Shown here: one piece after another, positions 47,914 to 58,775 of the stretch
How the letters are laid out: each line of letters begins with the position of its first letter
Numbering within the stretch: the stretch's first letter is position 1
Assembly: GCA_027605045.1 (NCBI GenBank)
Contig: JAQFWX010000002.1
Span: 2,480,001 to 2,544,000, forward strand
Reading direction: 5' to 3'
DNA: 64,000 nucleotides
Source: Phallus indusiatus
Lineage: Eukaryota; Basidiomycota; Agaricomycetes; Phallales; Phallaceae
Program-made: the position numbers and the translations under genes
The notes under the pieces: model-generated
What the model saw: only the letters and a program-made list of their open reading frames with translations
Told to the model about the DNA's origin: nothing
Databases searched by the model: none

Positions 47914-47999
47914 GATATGACGAACGTTATGCCGGACTCGGTCCAAACACTTTAACGACTATAGCTCCATTAAAAAAAAAAACGATATGACGAACGTTA
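47914..47999 (+). mobile_element. 5'-truncated poly(A) retroposon with a 16-bp target duplication, copy 2
   Basis: A 54-bp insert (47930-47983), ending in a run of 11 A followed by C, is bracketed by a perfect 16-bp direct repeat, GATATGACGAACGTTA (47914-47929 and 47984-47999). The 41 bases before the tail match the 3' end of the longer copy at 35.1-35.2 kb. Homology starts at the insert's first base, as expected for 5' truncation during target-primed reverse transcription. It lies beside the third F-box relic. Confidence 0.75.
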
Positions 48000-48240
48000 C
48001 ACATTTTCTAGGCATTGCTTTGCCGGATATTAGGAAGCTGGCTCCAGACTATTAAGGTACCAATGCACTAATGAAAAAACTATAAATTTAGTTGCGCTAC
48101 TAGTGTTGATTGTTATCGGTATTCAACAGCACTCTACTCCATTTTAGAGCTACGAAGAGACGACATAGCACAACAAATGATGTACGAAGTCAAACCCTTT
48201 AGTGTCATCCCGGAAGGCTATTTCCCTCCCGCACCGTGAG
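48000..48240 (+). pseudogene. F-box/LRR protein relic, copy 3 (C-terminal piece)
   Basis: The plus strand reads LPDIRKLAPDY, then, after stops, GTNALMKKL and IL-ELRRDDIAQQMMYEV. These align with DTLVKRLYEYPK and FVKLRRNDTLETM of copy 2 and FLELKKDDVLEKMSYDI of copy 1. It carries no F-box and several stops. It shows that the F-box family of the left end once had a copy more than 40 kb away. Confidence 0.45.
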
Positions 48241-48440
48241 GAGAATATACACCTCAGACATAATTAGTTTTCATTTCAAGAATTCGTTATCACATGTCAG
48301 ACTGTAGTATTACGTGGAGCTTGGTAATATTTATACAAGATAGACGACCACACTACAAAATATTATTAATCAAGGTATTTAAATAAAAAAAAGCCTAACT
48401 CGACATATTTCGTTTTACGAAAAAAAAAAAAAGTCGACGC

Positions 48441-49611
48441 CTAATATGATCCGAGTAAGACAAAAGCGGCACCAACGGTCAAGGAAGAAATGAATAGCGC
48501 TTGTAGCTGCTCCGACGATCCGTAGGCAGCAGACTTTTGATTACTGCCTGAGCTTCCACTTCCAGTGCCTGAGCTTCCACTTCCAGTGCCTGAGCTTCCA
48601 CTTCCAGTGCCTGAGCTTCCACTTCCGGAGCCCGAGTTTCCACTTCCAGAGCCTGAACTTCCAGTACCGGAGCTACCATTTCCAGCACCGTTGCCAGAGC
48701 CATTACCAACACCGTTACCCACACCATTACCAGCGCCATTACCGGAACCATTACCGGTGCCATTACCAGTACCATTACCAGCACCTGAAGAGCTTCCTGT
48801 ACCATCACCATTATCATCTCCAGAATCTCCGCCGTTGCTTGCACTGGGAGAAGGGAATGACGTTAATGATTCCGTGGAGGATGATGATCCGCTAGTGCCC
48901 GATGGTCCACTTGGGGCAGTGACAGATGGCGAAGAATTTGAGCCATCTGAAGATGATCCACTGGAACCACCAGAACCGCCAGAAATCTAGATATTAAGTC
49001 CGAGATTTGAGCTCAAGAATTACAAATACGGTTTGAGAAAACGCACAGTGATGGAAGGGACGTCGATACCACCTTCTTGACAACTAGAGGTGATCGCTAT
49101 AATAAACGAGGAAAATTTCATCGACAATGAAGAATTGGAGAATGAGGAAAAAAATACGAACTATTAGCATCGAATTGCAATGCGCCTTGTTGCGAGGGAT
49201 CGAGGCTGGCAACACAATCGCCACATTGTTGAACATTGTTTAAGAAAGAAGAAGTGCATAGACAGGTTAGATCGGGCCCGCAGGACTAAGATCGGATTGG
49301 TATTTTATCAATAAATATAAATATTGAAAAACTTCAAGATATCAAACTTACATTCGTTTGGTCTGACAGAGCACTACAGGGAGCCGAACACTAAATTTCA
49401 AAGCTTCAGTATTGGGATTGAAAAGCCTTTAGAAAATGTGATAATACACTAGAAGGAACGTTCGCAGGTAAATCCTGTCTCCTCGTCAAGTCTCCAACTG
49501 TGATCGCAGAAACGACTAAAAGTATACTATTCAGTACCTTTGTAAGACTTGACATGATAGAGTGCACATCTTACCGGCCGATAAAGAGACAATTTGGAAA
49601 AGCAATTGCAT
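48441..49611 (-). CDS. CFEM-like GPI-anchored protein 3 (long Gly/Ser stalk)
   Basis: Third member, about 290-300 residues in six exons. Signal peptide [16 protein letters not shown], then TRRQ, a dibasic site. Cysteines run C-x3-C-x9-C-x5-C-x-C-x10-C-x2-C-x22-C ([32 protein letters not shown]), with Asp before Cys4. The stalk is exceptionally long and repetitive: Ser/Thr/Pro, then GNGTGNG units, then seven-residue SGSGSSGT units. It ends [11 protein letters not shown] plus a hydrophobic tail ([17 protein letters not shown]) typical of a GPI signal. The protein is likely displayed on the cell wall or membrane. It is nearly identical in layout to member 5, 6 kb away. Confidence 0.8.
48547..48680 (-). 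repeat. 21-bp coding minisatellite in CFEM-like gene 3
   Basis: The 21-bp unit gcctgagcttccacttccag(t) recurs at least four times perfectly and then with drift. It encodes a seven-residue Gly/Ser unit. A 12-bp GNG-type repeat follows (about 48681-48790). Unit lengths are multiples of three, so copy changes alter stalk length only. Confidence 0.8.
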
Positions 49612-51045
49612 TATCTTGGTTTTTCAGAGGGCCCAGGGAGTCAGAATGAGGGAAGCACCAACAAGGCGTCGAAAGCGGGGGAGGTGATCAGGGGTGGGGA
49701 AAGGAACAGTCTTGAAATTGAAGCTTTTTATTCGTAGAATCAATAGAGTTTCGCCTTTGAGCACTACTTGGTCGGTTTGATTCGCGGATACCGCTGATGG
49801 CAAGCTGGACATGCACTGGTTCATTGGAACTGCAAACCGCACCGGAAAAGAGTTGTATCAAGCTAAGAATTGGCGTCGTGTCTTGGCAGATGAGGCAAAA
49901 AACGGATTAGTCACATATGTACGCGTGTCTATGTAGTGTCTGCGAAATGGAACTACATATGTTGATATTTCTAGGGCATAGGTTTCGGATAAAAAATTGA
50001 ATTTGAATATGCATTTTGATACGAACGTAGGCTGAGGCATAGACCTGTCATTACTAACCGCAGACAACCATCAGTCTTTCCGGGAATAAAAAACTCCGGA
50101 ACTTGTTTTTCGAATGTGAAAGGATCTAGACCAAGTGCTTTCAAGCTTTGTGTAGCTAGCAGCTTTTGACTTCGGCCTAATCAAGCACCTCTCCATGGTT
50201 TTACAGTGACGAAACAGAATAAGAAGTAAATTATCAGAACGCAGAAAAAGACGAGCCAGGGCAAACTGTCAAGGAACGTGTGAACTTACCAGTGACGGCA
50301 ACAGCATCCTGCAGTGTCTAGACCCTCGTTAGATTCCATATGTAGTACATTTGGTATCTCGGACCGGGTTGAAACGTAAATCTGCTGTCTGAAATCATAG
50401 AAAGGCACAGCCTTCTATCGTTGATGATTGATGGTAGAATAAAGCTGTTAAGTTCCAACAACATTTGAATAGACCTCGTCTTGGAAAGCTGATTGATATT
50501 TATTTAGGATCCGATCCTGTAATATCGGAATGACTCGCGAATGACAGTATAGGTTTCAAGACCAGTCGAGATATAAAGTTCACGAGAGATGGATGCCATG
50601 CGCGATCTCACTGCGATGATCTTCACAAGAAGCAAAACGGCAAGTTTGAGGCAAGTTACATAGAAATTTGGGGAACTCCGGCGTCTAATTGTGTGATGGA
50701 ACAAAAAACATGACATGATTATGTGAGCGATGTGATCATTCCGCTTTTAGAACTTGAACTTTGTCCGAAATCAAAACTTCTCTCCTTATTTCACTTAAAG
50801 GGACTCACACTACTAATTTGGTCTACGAGAAGCAAATTCGCTAATGACCTACTCGCCGCCTCAAGATGCTTTAAATTAATAGTGGCCGTGTTTCTGAGTT
50901 TAGTCGTGACAATCCCTATGAGATTGAAAAAAACAAGAAAAAACTGTGGCACCGACAACGTTGGGTCGGTTTAAATTTGCAGTAGTATTTTTATTTGTCA
51001 AGGACTGCCAAAAACTTATGTCACGAAATAAAACAACGTCTAATA
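49612..51045. other. Upstream block of CFEM-like gene 3, part of a triplicated segment
   Basis: No gene was recognised. Segments of 49.6-50.35 kb recur upstream of genes 4 and 5. One example is the run around 50250-50280 (gagccagggcaaactgtcaa), present near 52670 and 56035 with small changes. The region is therefore promoter DNA duplicated with the gene. An 83-codon plus-strand frame at 50.72-50.97 kb is unsupported. Confidence 0.5.
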
Positions 51046-52060
51046 TTACCCAAGTAAGACAAAAGTGGCACTAATGGTCAAAAAGAAAATGAATAGTGCT
51101 TGTCCTAGTAGGTGCTCCGACGATCCGTAAGCCGCAGACTTATTATTACCCGAACTTCCACTTCCGGAGCCCGAACTGGAGTTAGAGCCAGAGCTGCCAC
51201 CAGTTCCAGTACTATTGCCGGAACCATCACCGGTGCCATCACTAGTACTATTACCAGTACTTGAAGAGCTTCCTGTACCATTATCATCTCCAGAATTTCC
51301 GTTACTGCTTGCACTAGGACTCGGAGAAGACGATGACGTTGAAGATTCAGTAGAAGATGATTCGCTAGCGCTCGACGTTCCACTCGGAGAACTAGTATTC
51401 GGTGGTAAAGAATTCGAGCCACCTGAAGATGATGATCCGAGAGCAGATATCTGAAAATGCAGTTTGTTCTTCCTGAGTCTTTTTATAGTAATATGAGGCA
51501 CAAATTATGAAAAACGAACAGTGATGGTCGGGATATTGAAGCCTACTTGTCGACAAGCAGAGACATATCCTGTAATTTACGAGGAAGTGATAAAGAACGG
51601 AAAGAAATCAGAAAAAAACGAACCATCAGCAGCCGACTGTATGTCGCTCAGCTCCGTGGAATTGAAAGTGACGATACAGTCGCCACATACTTTGAAGTTG
51701 TTATCGAGCTCATCAGTGCATAGACAAGTTAAATCCCCTTCACATGACTAGGATGTTTGAGTTTCATTCTTGGGGGGAAATGGCCAGAACGGCAAGATAG
51801 CAAACTTACGTTGGATTGTGCCGCAAAAGTCTCGCAGGCAGGTTCACACTGAGATTCAGAGCGTAAGTGTGGAAAGAAAACGGTGAAACGTCTAATTACA
51901 TCTGAGGGGACAATCTGCGGCAATGCCTGCCTTTTCCTAAGATCCCTAACTGTGATCGCAGAAACGACTGAAGTATATCGCTCAGCACCCTGTAAAAGCT
52001 GACACGATAGATCCACGACTTACCAACCGACAGAGAGACGACGTAGGAAAGTAGTTGCAT
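51046..52060 (-). CDS. CFEM-like GPI-anchored protein 4
   Basis: Fourth member, about 250 residues in six exons. Signal peptide MQLLSYVVSLSVVVSA, then RKRQ. Cysteines run C-x3-C-x9-C-x5-C-x-C-x10-C-x2-C-x22-C (CEPAC, CEGDLTCLC, CGDC, SACRQVGFNIPTIT), Asp present before Cys4. The stalk is Ser/Thr/Gly-rich without the strict 21-bp repeat of member 3, and it ends [11 protein letters not shown] with a hydrophobic tail (IFFLTISATFVLLG). Introns occupy the same places and phases as in members 3 and 5. More diverged from these than they are from each other. Confidence 0.8.
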
Positions 52061-54199
52061 TATACCAATATTTTAACTTGACCAGGAAATCAGAAGATGG
52101 AAGGATCACCAGTAAGGAGAAGCGAAGGAGGTGAAGAGGAAAGACACCAGTGAAGACTGAAGCTTTTATCCGTAGAGTTTCGCCTTCCTATAACAAACGA
52201 AACATTTGTTTTGTTTGCGAATACCGCTGATGTCAAATTAGACATGCACTAACTGCAAACTAAATCGCAAAAGAGTTACACTACTGGCAGGCCAAGAACT
52301 GGCGTACTGGTTCAGTTTGTCTTGGTAAATATGGCAAAATATAGATTAGTCACATACGTGGCATGTCGGTGTCGTGTCTGCGAAATAGAAATGTGTTGAT
52401 ATTTCTAGGTGTAGTTTGGATAAAATCAAAGATCTACCGATGTAAAATGCATGTGCGTTCTGATACGAACGTTGGCTGAGCAAACCTGTCACTAGTAGCT
52501 GACAGACAACAATCCAAATAACTCCGGAACTTGTATCGTCGAGGGCGAAAGCATCTATACAAGCTGTTTTCAAGCTTTATGTAGCTAGTGGCCTTTAACT
52601 TCCAATCAAGCACTTCTCCACGTTTTCCTGAAACAGGATGAGAAGCATATCAGAACGCAGAAAAACAAGCCAGGACAAACTGTCAAAGACTTAATCAGTA
52701 ACCCAAATAACATCTTGGAGTGTCTATCTTCTCGTTAGGGGTGATACAGTTCATTTGACACCAATGACTTTCGGATAGACCTTGAATTCAAAATTTTACT
52801 TGATGTCCATCTAGTATAAATCTGAATCCAATCCTGTCCCGGGGTAATATGGCGATTGGCGACAAATAACGATAGTTTGGGTTTCAAGACCAATCAAGAT
52901 ATGAAATTTACAAGACATACCATGCGTATCGTCACCATGATTTTCACAAGTAGCAAGCAAAACTGCCACTTTGAGGAACAGTTCAACTTGAACAGGGATT
53001 TCGAAGAGCGTCAATGGTATCCAGCTCGGAAACACCCGGCGCTTAAGCGCTTAAGGCCATTCTTTCTTGTGAGCGGGGCCTACATTACCTCTCCTCCTTG
53101 TGAGACAAACTATGTCCATCTTGTCGTTGCTCGATACTTCTCCTGGGTTCTCCGTCGATACATCCTCTCGATTGCCTTCGTCATACGCCGTTTCCAGTCT
53201 CATTCCCTCAACATTTATCCTGTGTCCGAACAAGGCTCAGCAGGAACAGACGCACTAGACATCGTCCTCGTCATTCATATCTGGAGCCCATTCACCTTGG
53301 AAAACATTACAAACGCTTTGAAGCTCAACAGGGCCTTGGTAATACTCGACGAATTCGCGTTTGTCTTCCCAATGAAGATGTACCCTTGAAGTGGTAGCTC
53401 TATCCGAGTTGATGGACTACTTATTAGACTGCGTCATCGCCCCCGGTGGACCTAGACCTAGTTGCAGTTATGCTGCTAGTGTTTCTGGATAACGAAATAC
53501 GACTGACTTATAATGGACGTGAACACGTCGGATTGAGAGAATTAAACTAGTGGATGAGTTCGGTGCGTAGTCGTCATTGTCTTTTGTTCTCGCTGACTCT
53601 AGTCATTTAGTTGACATGGGGCGCTTTTTCGAAGGCATCTTCCATATCCACATCACACACGCTATGTCCAGCTTGGTCGGAAAACGTCTCGCCATCTATG
53701 CAACATTAACATCAACAAATTCATCGTGGATAGCTTTTACCCGCGACATCTAACATTTTTCAGTATGGTAGCAAGTTTGTCCGGAACCGTTTTCAAAGCT
53801 TAACCAACACCAACGTTGAAGCTGAACTGGTCGACTCAGATTACTGAGTCCTGACGGCCTGACGACTCTGTCAAGTTCAATTAAGGTACGTGGTAAGTAT
53901 GAACAACACAAGTATCTGTCTATATAACTTTTCATTTAGATTCACGCAGTCTGAAAGTCGGTGAAGGCATTTTATTCGAGCTAGGCTACTACAAGTTGAA
54001 TAAATGCAATAAGTACTTGATTGTCATATAGTATCACATTACTAATACTGAAATTGGACCGCTTGCTTCACTAATCGCTTTGTAACGCCCTTTCCTGAAA
54101 CAAGCCGTGTACGTCGCACTGTCCTGCAATACTTCTCCTAGTCTTCCGTTCCAACATGTGTACGTCTTTTTGAACTCAATAAGTGATCATTTCTTCAGG
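52061..54199. other. Upstream block of CFEM-like gene 4 plus unassigned DNA
   Basis: 52.06-52.8 kb is the gene 4 copy of the triplicated upstream block. A 177-codon plus-strand frame (52856-53389) is the longest unexplained frame here; it has no signal, motif or splice-consistent extension and is not called. 53.4-54.2 kb shows nothing recognisable. Confidence 0.4.
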
Positions 54200-54310
54200 C
54201 TCTATCTCACATTCAACTTTCCCAATGGAGTCCCTACTGCCAGTACCACCAAAACATTACCAGAAGTGGAAGTCGACATGTACACCGGCCGTAAGTTAGG
54301 GCTTACGTTT
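54200..54310 (-). pseudogene. Relic of the 3' end of the secreted protein gene at 57.4 kb
   Basis: The minus strand reads MSTSTSGNVLVV, matching the end GTTSSSTLDNVLVV of the gene at 57415-58170. About 60 bp align between the two (around the shared gtaccaccaa and acatta). Upstream coding homology is not evident, so only the tail of a former copy remains. Confidence 0.4.
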
Positions 54311-54483
54311 ATACACTTGCAATCTATACTTGCGTTTGCAATTGCAAGCAAGGTATAGTAGTGGATAGTGATTACTGTTTCATAATGCATTTGCAAGACA
54401 GACAACTACATCACAAATGTTTATCAAGTAGCTAAATAATCAGTATTCGATCCAAACTTGAACATATCCTCTGTTGCGAAAAT

Positions 54484-55378
54484 TTAAAACCCGAGCAAGA
54501 CAAAAGCGGCACCAATGCTCAAGGAAGACACGAATAGCACTTGTAGCTGCTCCGAAGATCCGTAGGCACCAGACTTGCCTTTACTGCCCGATTTTCCACT
54601 TCCAGAGCCTGAGTTTCCACTTCCTGATTTTGAGCTTCCACTTCCAGAGCTTGAACTTCCACTTCCAGAGCCAGAGCCGGAGCTTCCACTTCCAGAGCCT
54701 GAGCTTCCAGTACCGGAATCGGAGCTAGAGCCGGAACCCGATGATCCACTGGAATCACCGGAAATCTGGAAATACAATCTAGTTTGAGCCCACAAGAATT
54801 ACAAGTACAATCTAAGGAAACACACGGTGACCGAAGGGACGTCGATGCCACTTTCCTGACAACCAGAGACGACCACTGTAATAAAAAAAGGAATAGTTTA
54901 TTTACAGTGAAGAATTGAAAAAAAAAGCACGAACTATCAGCATCTGATTGAAACGAGCTTTGTTGCGAGGGATCGAGACTAACAACACAATCTCCACATT
55001 GTTGGAGATCGTTTATAAAGGAAGCAGTGCATAGACAAGTTGGATCGCCCCCACTGTCACAGGACTAAGATCGGATTGGTATTTCATCAGTAAATAATAT
55101 TGAAAATCGTCAAGATAGCAAACTTACGTTCAATTGGTCCGACAAGTCATTACAGGTTGTACACTAATTTCAACTTGAGTACTGAGTCAGAAGCCATTAG
55201 AAGATGTGTTAATACACTAGAGGGAATGTTCGAAGGTAAATCTTGTCTCCTCGTCAAGTCCCTAACTGTGATCGCAGAAACGACTAAAGTATGCTATTCA
55301 GTACCTCTGTAAGACTTGACGTGAAAGAGTGCACATCTTACCGGCCGATAAAGAAACAATTTGGAAAAGCAGTTGCAT
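54484..55378 (-). CDS. CFEM-like GPI-anchored protein 5
   Basis: Fifth member, about 210 residues in six exons. Signal peptide [16 protein letters not shown], identical to that of member 3, then TRRQ. Cysteines run C-x2-C-x9-C-x7-C-x-C-x10-C-x2-C-x22-C (CTTC, CDSGGDPTCLC, CGDC, SGCQESGIDVPSVT), with Asp before Cys4. It is the only member with two residues between Cys1 and Cys2. The Gly/Ser stalk ends [11 protein letters not shown] with tail [16 protein letters not shown]. Exons, introns and flank are so close to member 3 that a recent duplication is clear. Confidence 0.8.
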
Positions 55379-57414
55379 TATATTGATTTTTCAGACCCAA
55401 GGAGAAGCACTTAAAAGGCGTCGAAAGCGAAGGTGATGGGGGGTGGGGGAAGGAACGCTTCTAAAATTGGAGCTTTTATCCATAAAATTAATAAAATTTC
55501 ACCTCCCAGATCATCTGGTCGTTTTGATTCGTAGATACCGTTGATGGAAATTTGGACATGCTCCGGTTCATTGAAACTGCAAACTATACCGCAAAAGAGT
55601 TACACTAAGCTAGAATTGGGGTATTGGTTCAGTTTGTTTTGGAAAATGCGGCAGAAAATGGATTAGCATTCGCATATACATGTCGGTGTCGTGTCTGTGA
55701 AATGAAAATATGTTGATAATTCTAGGAGAGTAGGTTTCGGATTCAGATAAAATCAACGATCCACATATATATCGATTTAAATTGCATTTGCATTCTGATA
55801 CAAATGTAGGCTGAGCACAGACCTGTCATCAAAATTTGCTAGACAACAATCAGGGTTTCCGGGACAAAATAACCGCGGAACTTGTCTTGTCGAGAGGGAC
55901 AGCATCTACACAGGCTGTTTTCGAGCTGTATGGAGTTGGAGTTGCTTAACTTCAACCCCAGTCAACCACTTTTCCATGTTTTCCTAAGGACGAAGCAGAA
56001 TAAAAAGCAATAAGAGATCGCCGAAAAAAAGACAATCCAGGGCAAACTGTCAAAGAACGTGTAAACGTACCAGTGACAGCAATAGCATCCTGTCTAGCCC
56101 CTTCATCAGATTCCAAGGGCCAATAGTACATCTGGCACCCCGAACGAGATTGAAACGTAAGCCTGCTGTCCAAGATCACTTGGCATTGAAAGACTATTGA
56201 TTATTTAACTGTTCAGTCTCACGACTTCACTTCATGTCCGTCCAATGTCCGTCTGCTCAGGCTAGGGACAATTCTTAATCCAGTCCGGTAAGATTGCGAT
56301 TCGTGATGAATAGCAATGTTTTGGGTTATATAGCATGCAAAATGGATATAATATCACTTCGAAGCTTGAGGTCAGCTCAAAGGAACCGGAATGGAGCCTC
56401 GGAGCTTAGGCCGCTAGGAGTCGGGGAGTTCTCAGCGGTTGACGTAGGCGCACTGTGACGCATGTGACGGAACAAAACATATCTCCTTTAAGTTCTAAGC
56501 CATTCTTTTACTATTGTCTCGACATCTCACGCGTACCAGCTTTTAAAGCCACTAGCCGTTCATGGTTACGATGACTCTTAATGACACCCAGCGATGTTCG
56601 CCATCAACATAAGGACAGGACACTTTGAAGTTCGTTATATGGAAGGCAGTGTCATTCACCAAGAAATCCTATGATTTTCACACAAGATTCGAACAAACAA
56701 ATATATAACACAGCCCTATTATTTGTTTGGGTTTATCATACTGTCGTTCCTGGCACTTTGGCAAATCTATTATCTTTGGCAACCTCCGCAGACCGCACTC
56801 AAACCGGCTTTCAACGATATCCAGGTACGGGTTTGTTTTTCCCCTAATAAACTTAAGTTACAATCTCATACCAGTCTTTCGTTCTTTAGGTAGAATTTTT
56901 TTAAAAAAACATCTAACTCGTCAATTTGCGCCGAAAGCTTCGATACGGACCGACTTGGGTGTACGGCAAAAAACGCCGTCAATTTTTTAATTCCCTAGAG
57001 ATGGACTCCGAGTCAACCTTTTCGATTTATTATGTGACTGCTCTGCGACTTATGCTCTGTCCTGTGAGTTCACTGTAAAGAAGCACAATTTTCGGTACGT
57101 CACGGCATACTTCTAATCTAGAGTCAGCTATAGTGACAGGTCCACAGTTGCTCTTCACTTGTGTCGCAAACAGAAGTAATATATCGTCAGTTTAAGGGAT
57201 GATTGTATGGACCGTTCTTCTCTCTTCCTTTAGGGCTAAGCAGATATTGATATTCCCAAGTTAATATCGATAACGTCGGATTTTACAACATGAGTGAAAA
57301 CTACCCTCGACACAAGAAATCGTATGTTTACGCTATACTATATAATTTGTATGGATATGTGGAGTGCATAACGCACTACAATAGTCCCTTGTTACTTCTC
57401 GAGTTGGTCTTGGT
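55379..57414. other. Upstream block of CFEM-like gene 5 and possible gene relic
   Basis: 55.4-56.3 kb is the third copy of the triplicated upstream block. At 56.71-56.83 kb a plus-strand frame reads LLFVWVYHTVVPGTLANLL, before a possible donor (gtacgg). It could be an exon of a lost membrane-protein gene but joins to nothing. The rest shows nothing recognisable. Confidence 0.35.
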
Positions 57415-58170
57415 CTACTGTACCACCAAGACATTATCCAAAGTAGAACTCGAGGTAGTGCCCAAACCACCCGTAGGTTTATAACAATTGATTATCCCAT
57501 CATGGTTGACAAGTGTCTTCGTTAGGGTAGTCCTCTGGCAACCATTCGCACGGGTGCATTTATGATCCGGGATGAATATGGGCACGCAGTGCCTCTCGTT
57601 AAAGACGTCGCATTCCACATGAACCTTGAGCGAAATCCAGGTACATGTTTCTCCCTTCGCCAGAGTTACAGCCTTGGTATCCGAAAATGTTTCCGAGTTA
57701 GAGCGAGTGACTTCATATTTGCCTCCAATCTTCATTTTATCGAAAACATTCGCCTCGGTACTTCCACCGAACGTATTCGAGACGGTTTGAGTTTGACTGT
57801 ACGTGACGGTCTCGGTACAAGATTGGGTGTCGCAACTCTCTATGTTACCGCCGGTGTTCTCCATGACCACTCTACAATTACGGACCGACCCCACACATCC
57901 ACAAAATGCCGTGGAAAAGTCGCAATTACACCCTCCACAATCGCCTTCCTCTACAACAGGAACGTCGAGTATTCCGAAGTCCTTGTCCGAGTTTTCAGGC
58001 TTCGACCCGTTGAATATACCGGTGTCTTTGGACCATTCTTCTACGTCCCTCCAGTATGAAGGAAATTTGTCCCGTCCAAACTGTAGAACGTTTTGTCCTA
58101 TGATTACATCTCTGTCTGCTGCTGCGACGTGAGTTAGCAACAGAAGGAGGATAGTAGCGGGAGTGAGCAT
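57415..58170 (-). CDS. Secreted Cys-rich protein with aerolysin-like beta stretch
   Basis: An intronless gene of 251 residues. The signal peptide (MLTPATILLLLLTHVAAA) is clear. A Cys-rich block follows (DCGGCNCDFSTAF, CGCVGSVRNC). Next comes a long alternating Ser/Thr-rich stretch (ETVTYSQTQTVSNTFGGS, then KYEVTRSNSETFSDTKAV) of the kind that forms the amphipathic hairpin and flanking strands in aerolysin/ETX-MTX2 pore formers. After it, ETCTWISLKVHVECDVF resembles a terminal beta strand. Assignment to that superfamily is by pattern only. It may be a defence protein or a wall-associated beta protein. A TATA box lies about 85 bp upstream. Confidence 0.6.
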   Translation of the reverse strand: MLTPATILLLLLTHVAAADRDVIIGQNVLQFGRDKFPSYWRDVEEWSKDTGIFNGSKPENSDKDFGILDVPVVEEGDCGGCNCDFSTAFCGCVGSVRNCRVVMENTGGNIESCDTQSCTETVTYSQTQTVSNTFGGSTEANVFDKMKIGGKYEVTRSNSETFSDTKAVTLAKGETCTWISLKVHVECDVFNERHCVPIFIPDHKCTRANGCQRTTLTKTLVNHDGIINCYKPTGGLGTTSSSTLDNVLVVQ

Positions 58171-58251
58171 AGTTCCGTGTCAAGAAACAAGAGATCGCAG
58201 GATATGAATAAGATGGTAAGATAGAGAACGAAATACCACACATTCTCCTCC

Positions 58252-58260
58252 CTTTTATAT
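58252..58260 (-). promoter_or_regulatory. TATA box of the 251-residue secreted protein gene
   Basis: The minus strand reads ATATAAAAGG about 85 bp before the ATG, with a short pyrimidine-rich leader after it. Confidence 0.5.
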
Positions 58261-58775
58261 GCATCTCATCCTCTGGATTCTAGGTAGCGGCTGACTCTAA
58301 TGGTATTTTTTGGTCCGTAAGGGTTACGGGATTGAACTTCATCCGACGATGGTTCATCTGTCAGACTGGAAAAACATTCCTCCACTTTGGAGCTTGACGT
58401 CGCATAAACTGCCGTTCAATGGACTTGGAGATATATTTCCGTACGCCACGGCCCATGTCTAAAGATATACTATTATCTGCACTGCGACATGTCAGTACTT
58501 ACGTGGAAAAAAAAACAGTGGGGAAAAGTCATTATTTAAAGAAGTCTCTTTCAGAGATTTTGGAAGCAGCAAGAACGCTGGCTTCGTCTATTAGGTACTA
58601 TTTAGTCGATGGATGAGCTGATCATGATGACGATGTAACTCGTCCCCACAATAGGTACTGCGCGGCCCGAGCCGGACTAGAATGGACACCGAGCACATAC
58701 TTGACAGCTTTTGACAACACGTCATATACAACGTAGAACCATGAATACATACATATTTAGCTCAGGTTAAAGTAC
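58261..58775. other. Spacer, nothing recognised
   Basis: About 500 bp with one unsupported 65-codon plus-strand frame. Confidence 0.35.

Noticed and set aside
48547..48690. Regular repeats that might suggest a CRISPR-like array
   Set aside because: The repeats are contiguous without spacers and encode a protein stalk in a eukaryotic gene.
48565..48990. 141-codon plus-strand Pro/Glu/Leu-rich frame
   Set aside because: It is the complement of the Gly/Ser stalk of CFEM-like gene 3; the periodic repeat keeps other frames open. The same applies at 51215-51454 and 54474-54787.
52856..53389. 177-codon plus-strand frame
   Set aside because: Long but without motif, signal peptide or compositional sign of coding, and starting within the decaying flank of the triplicated block.
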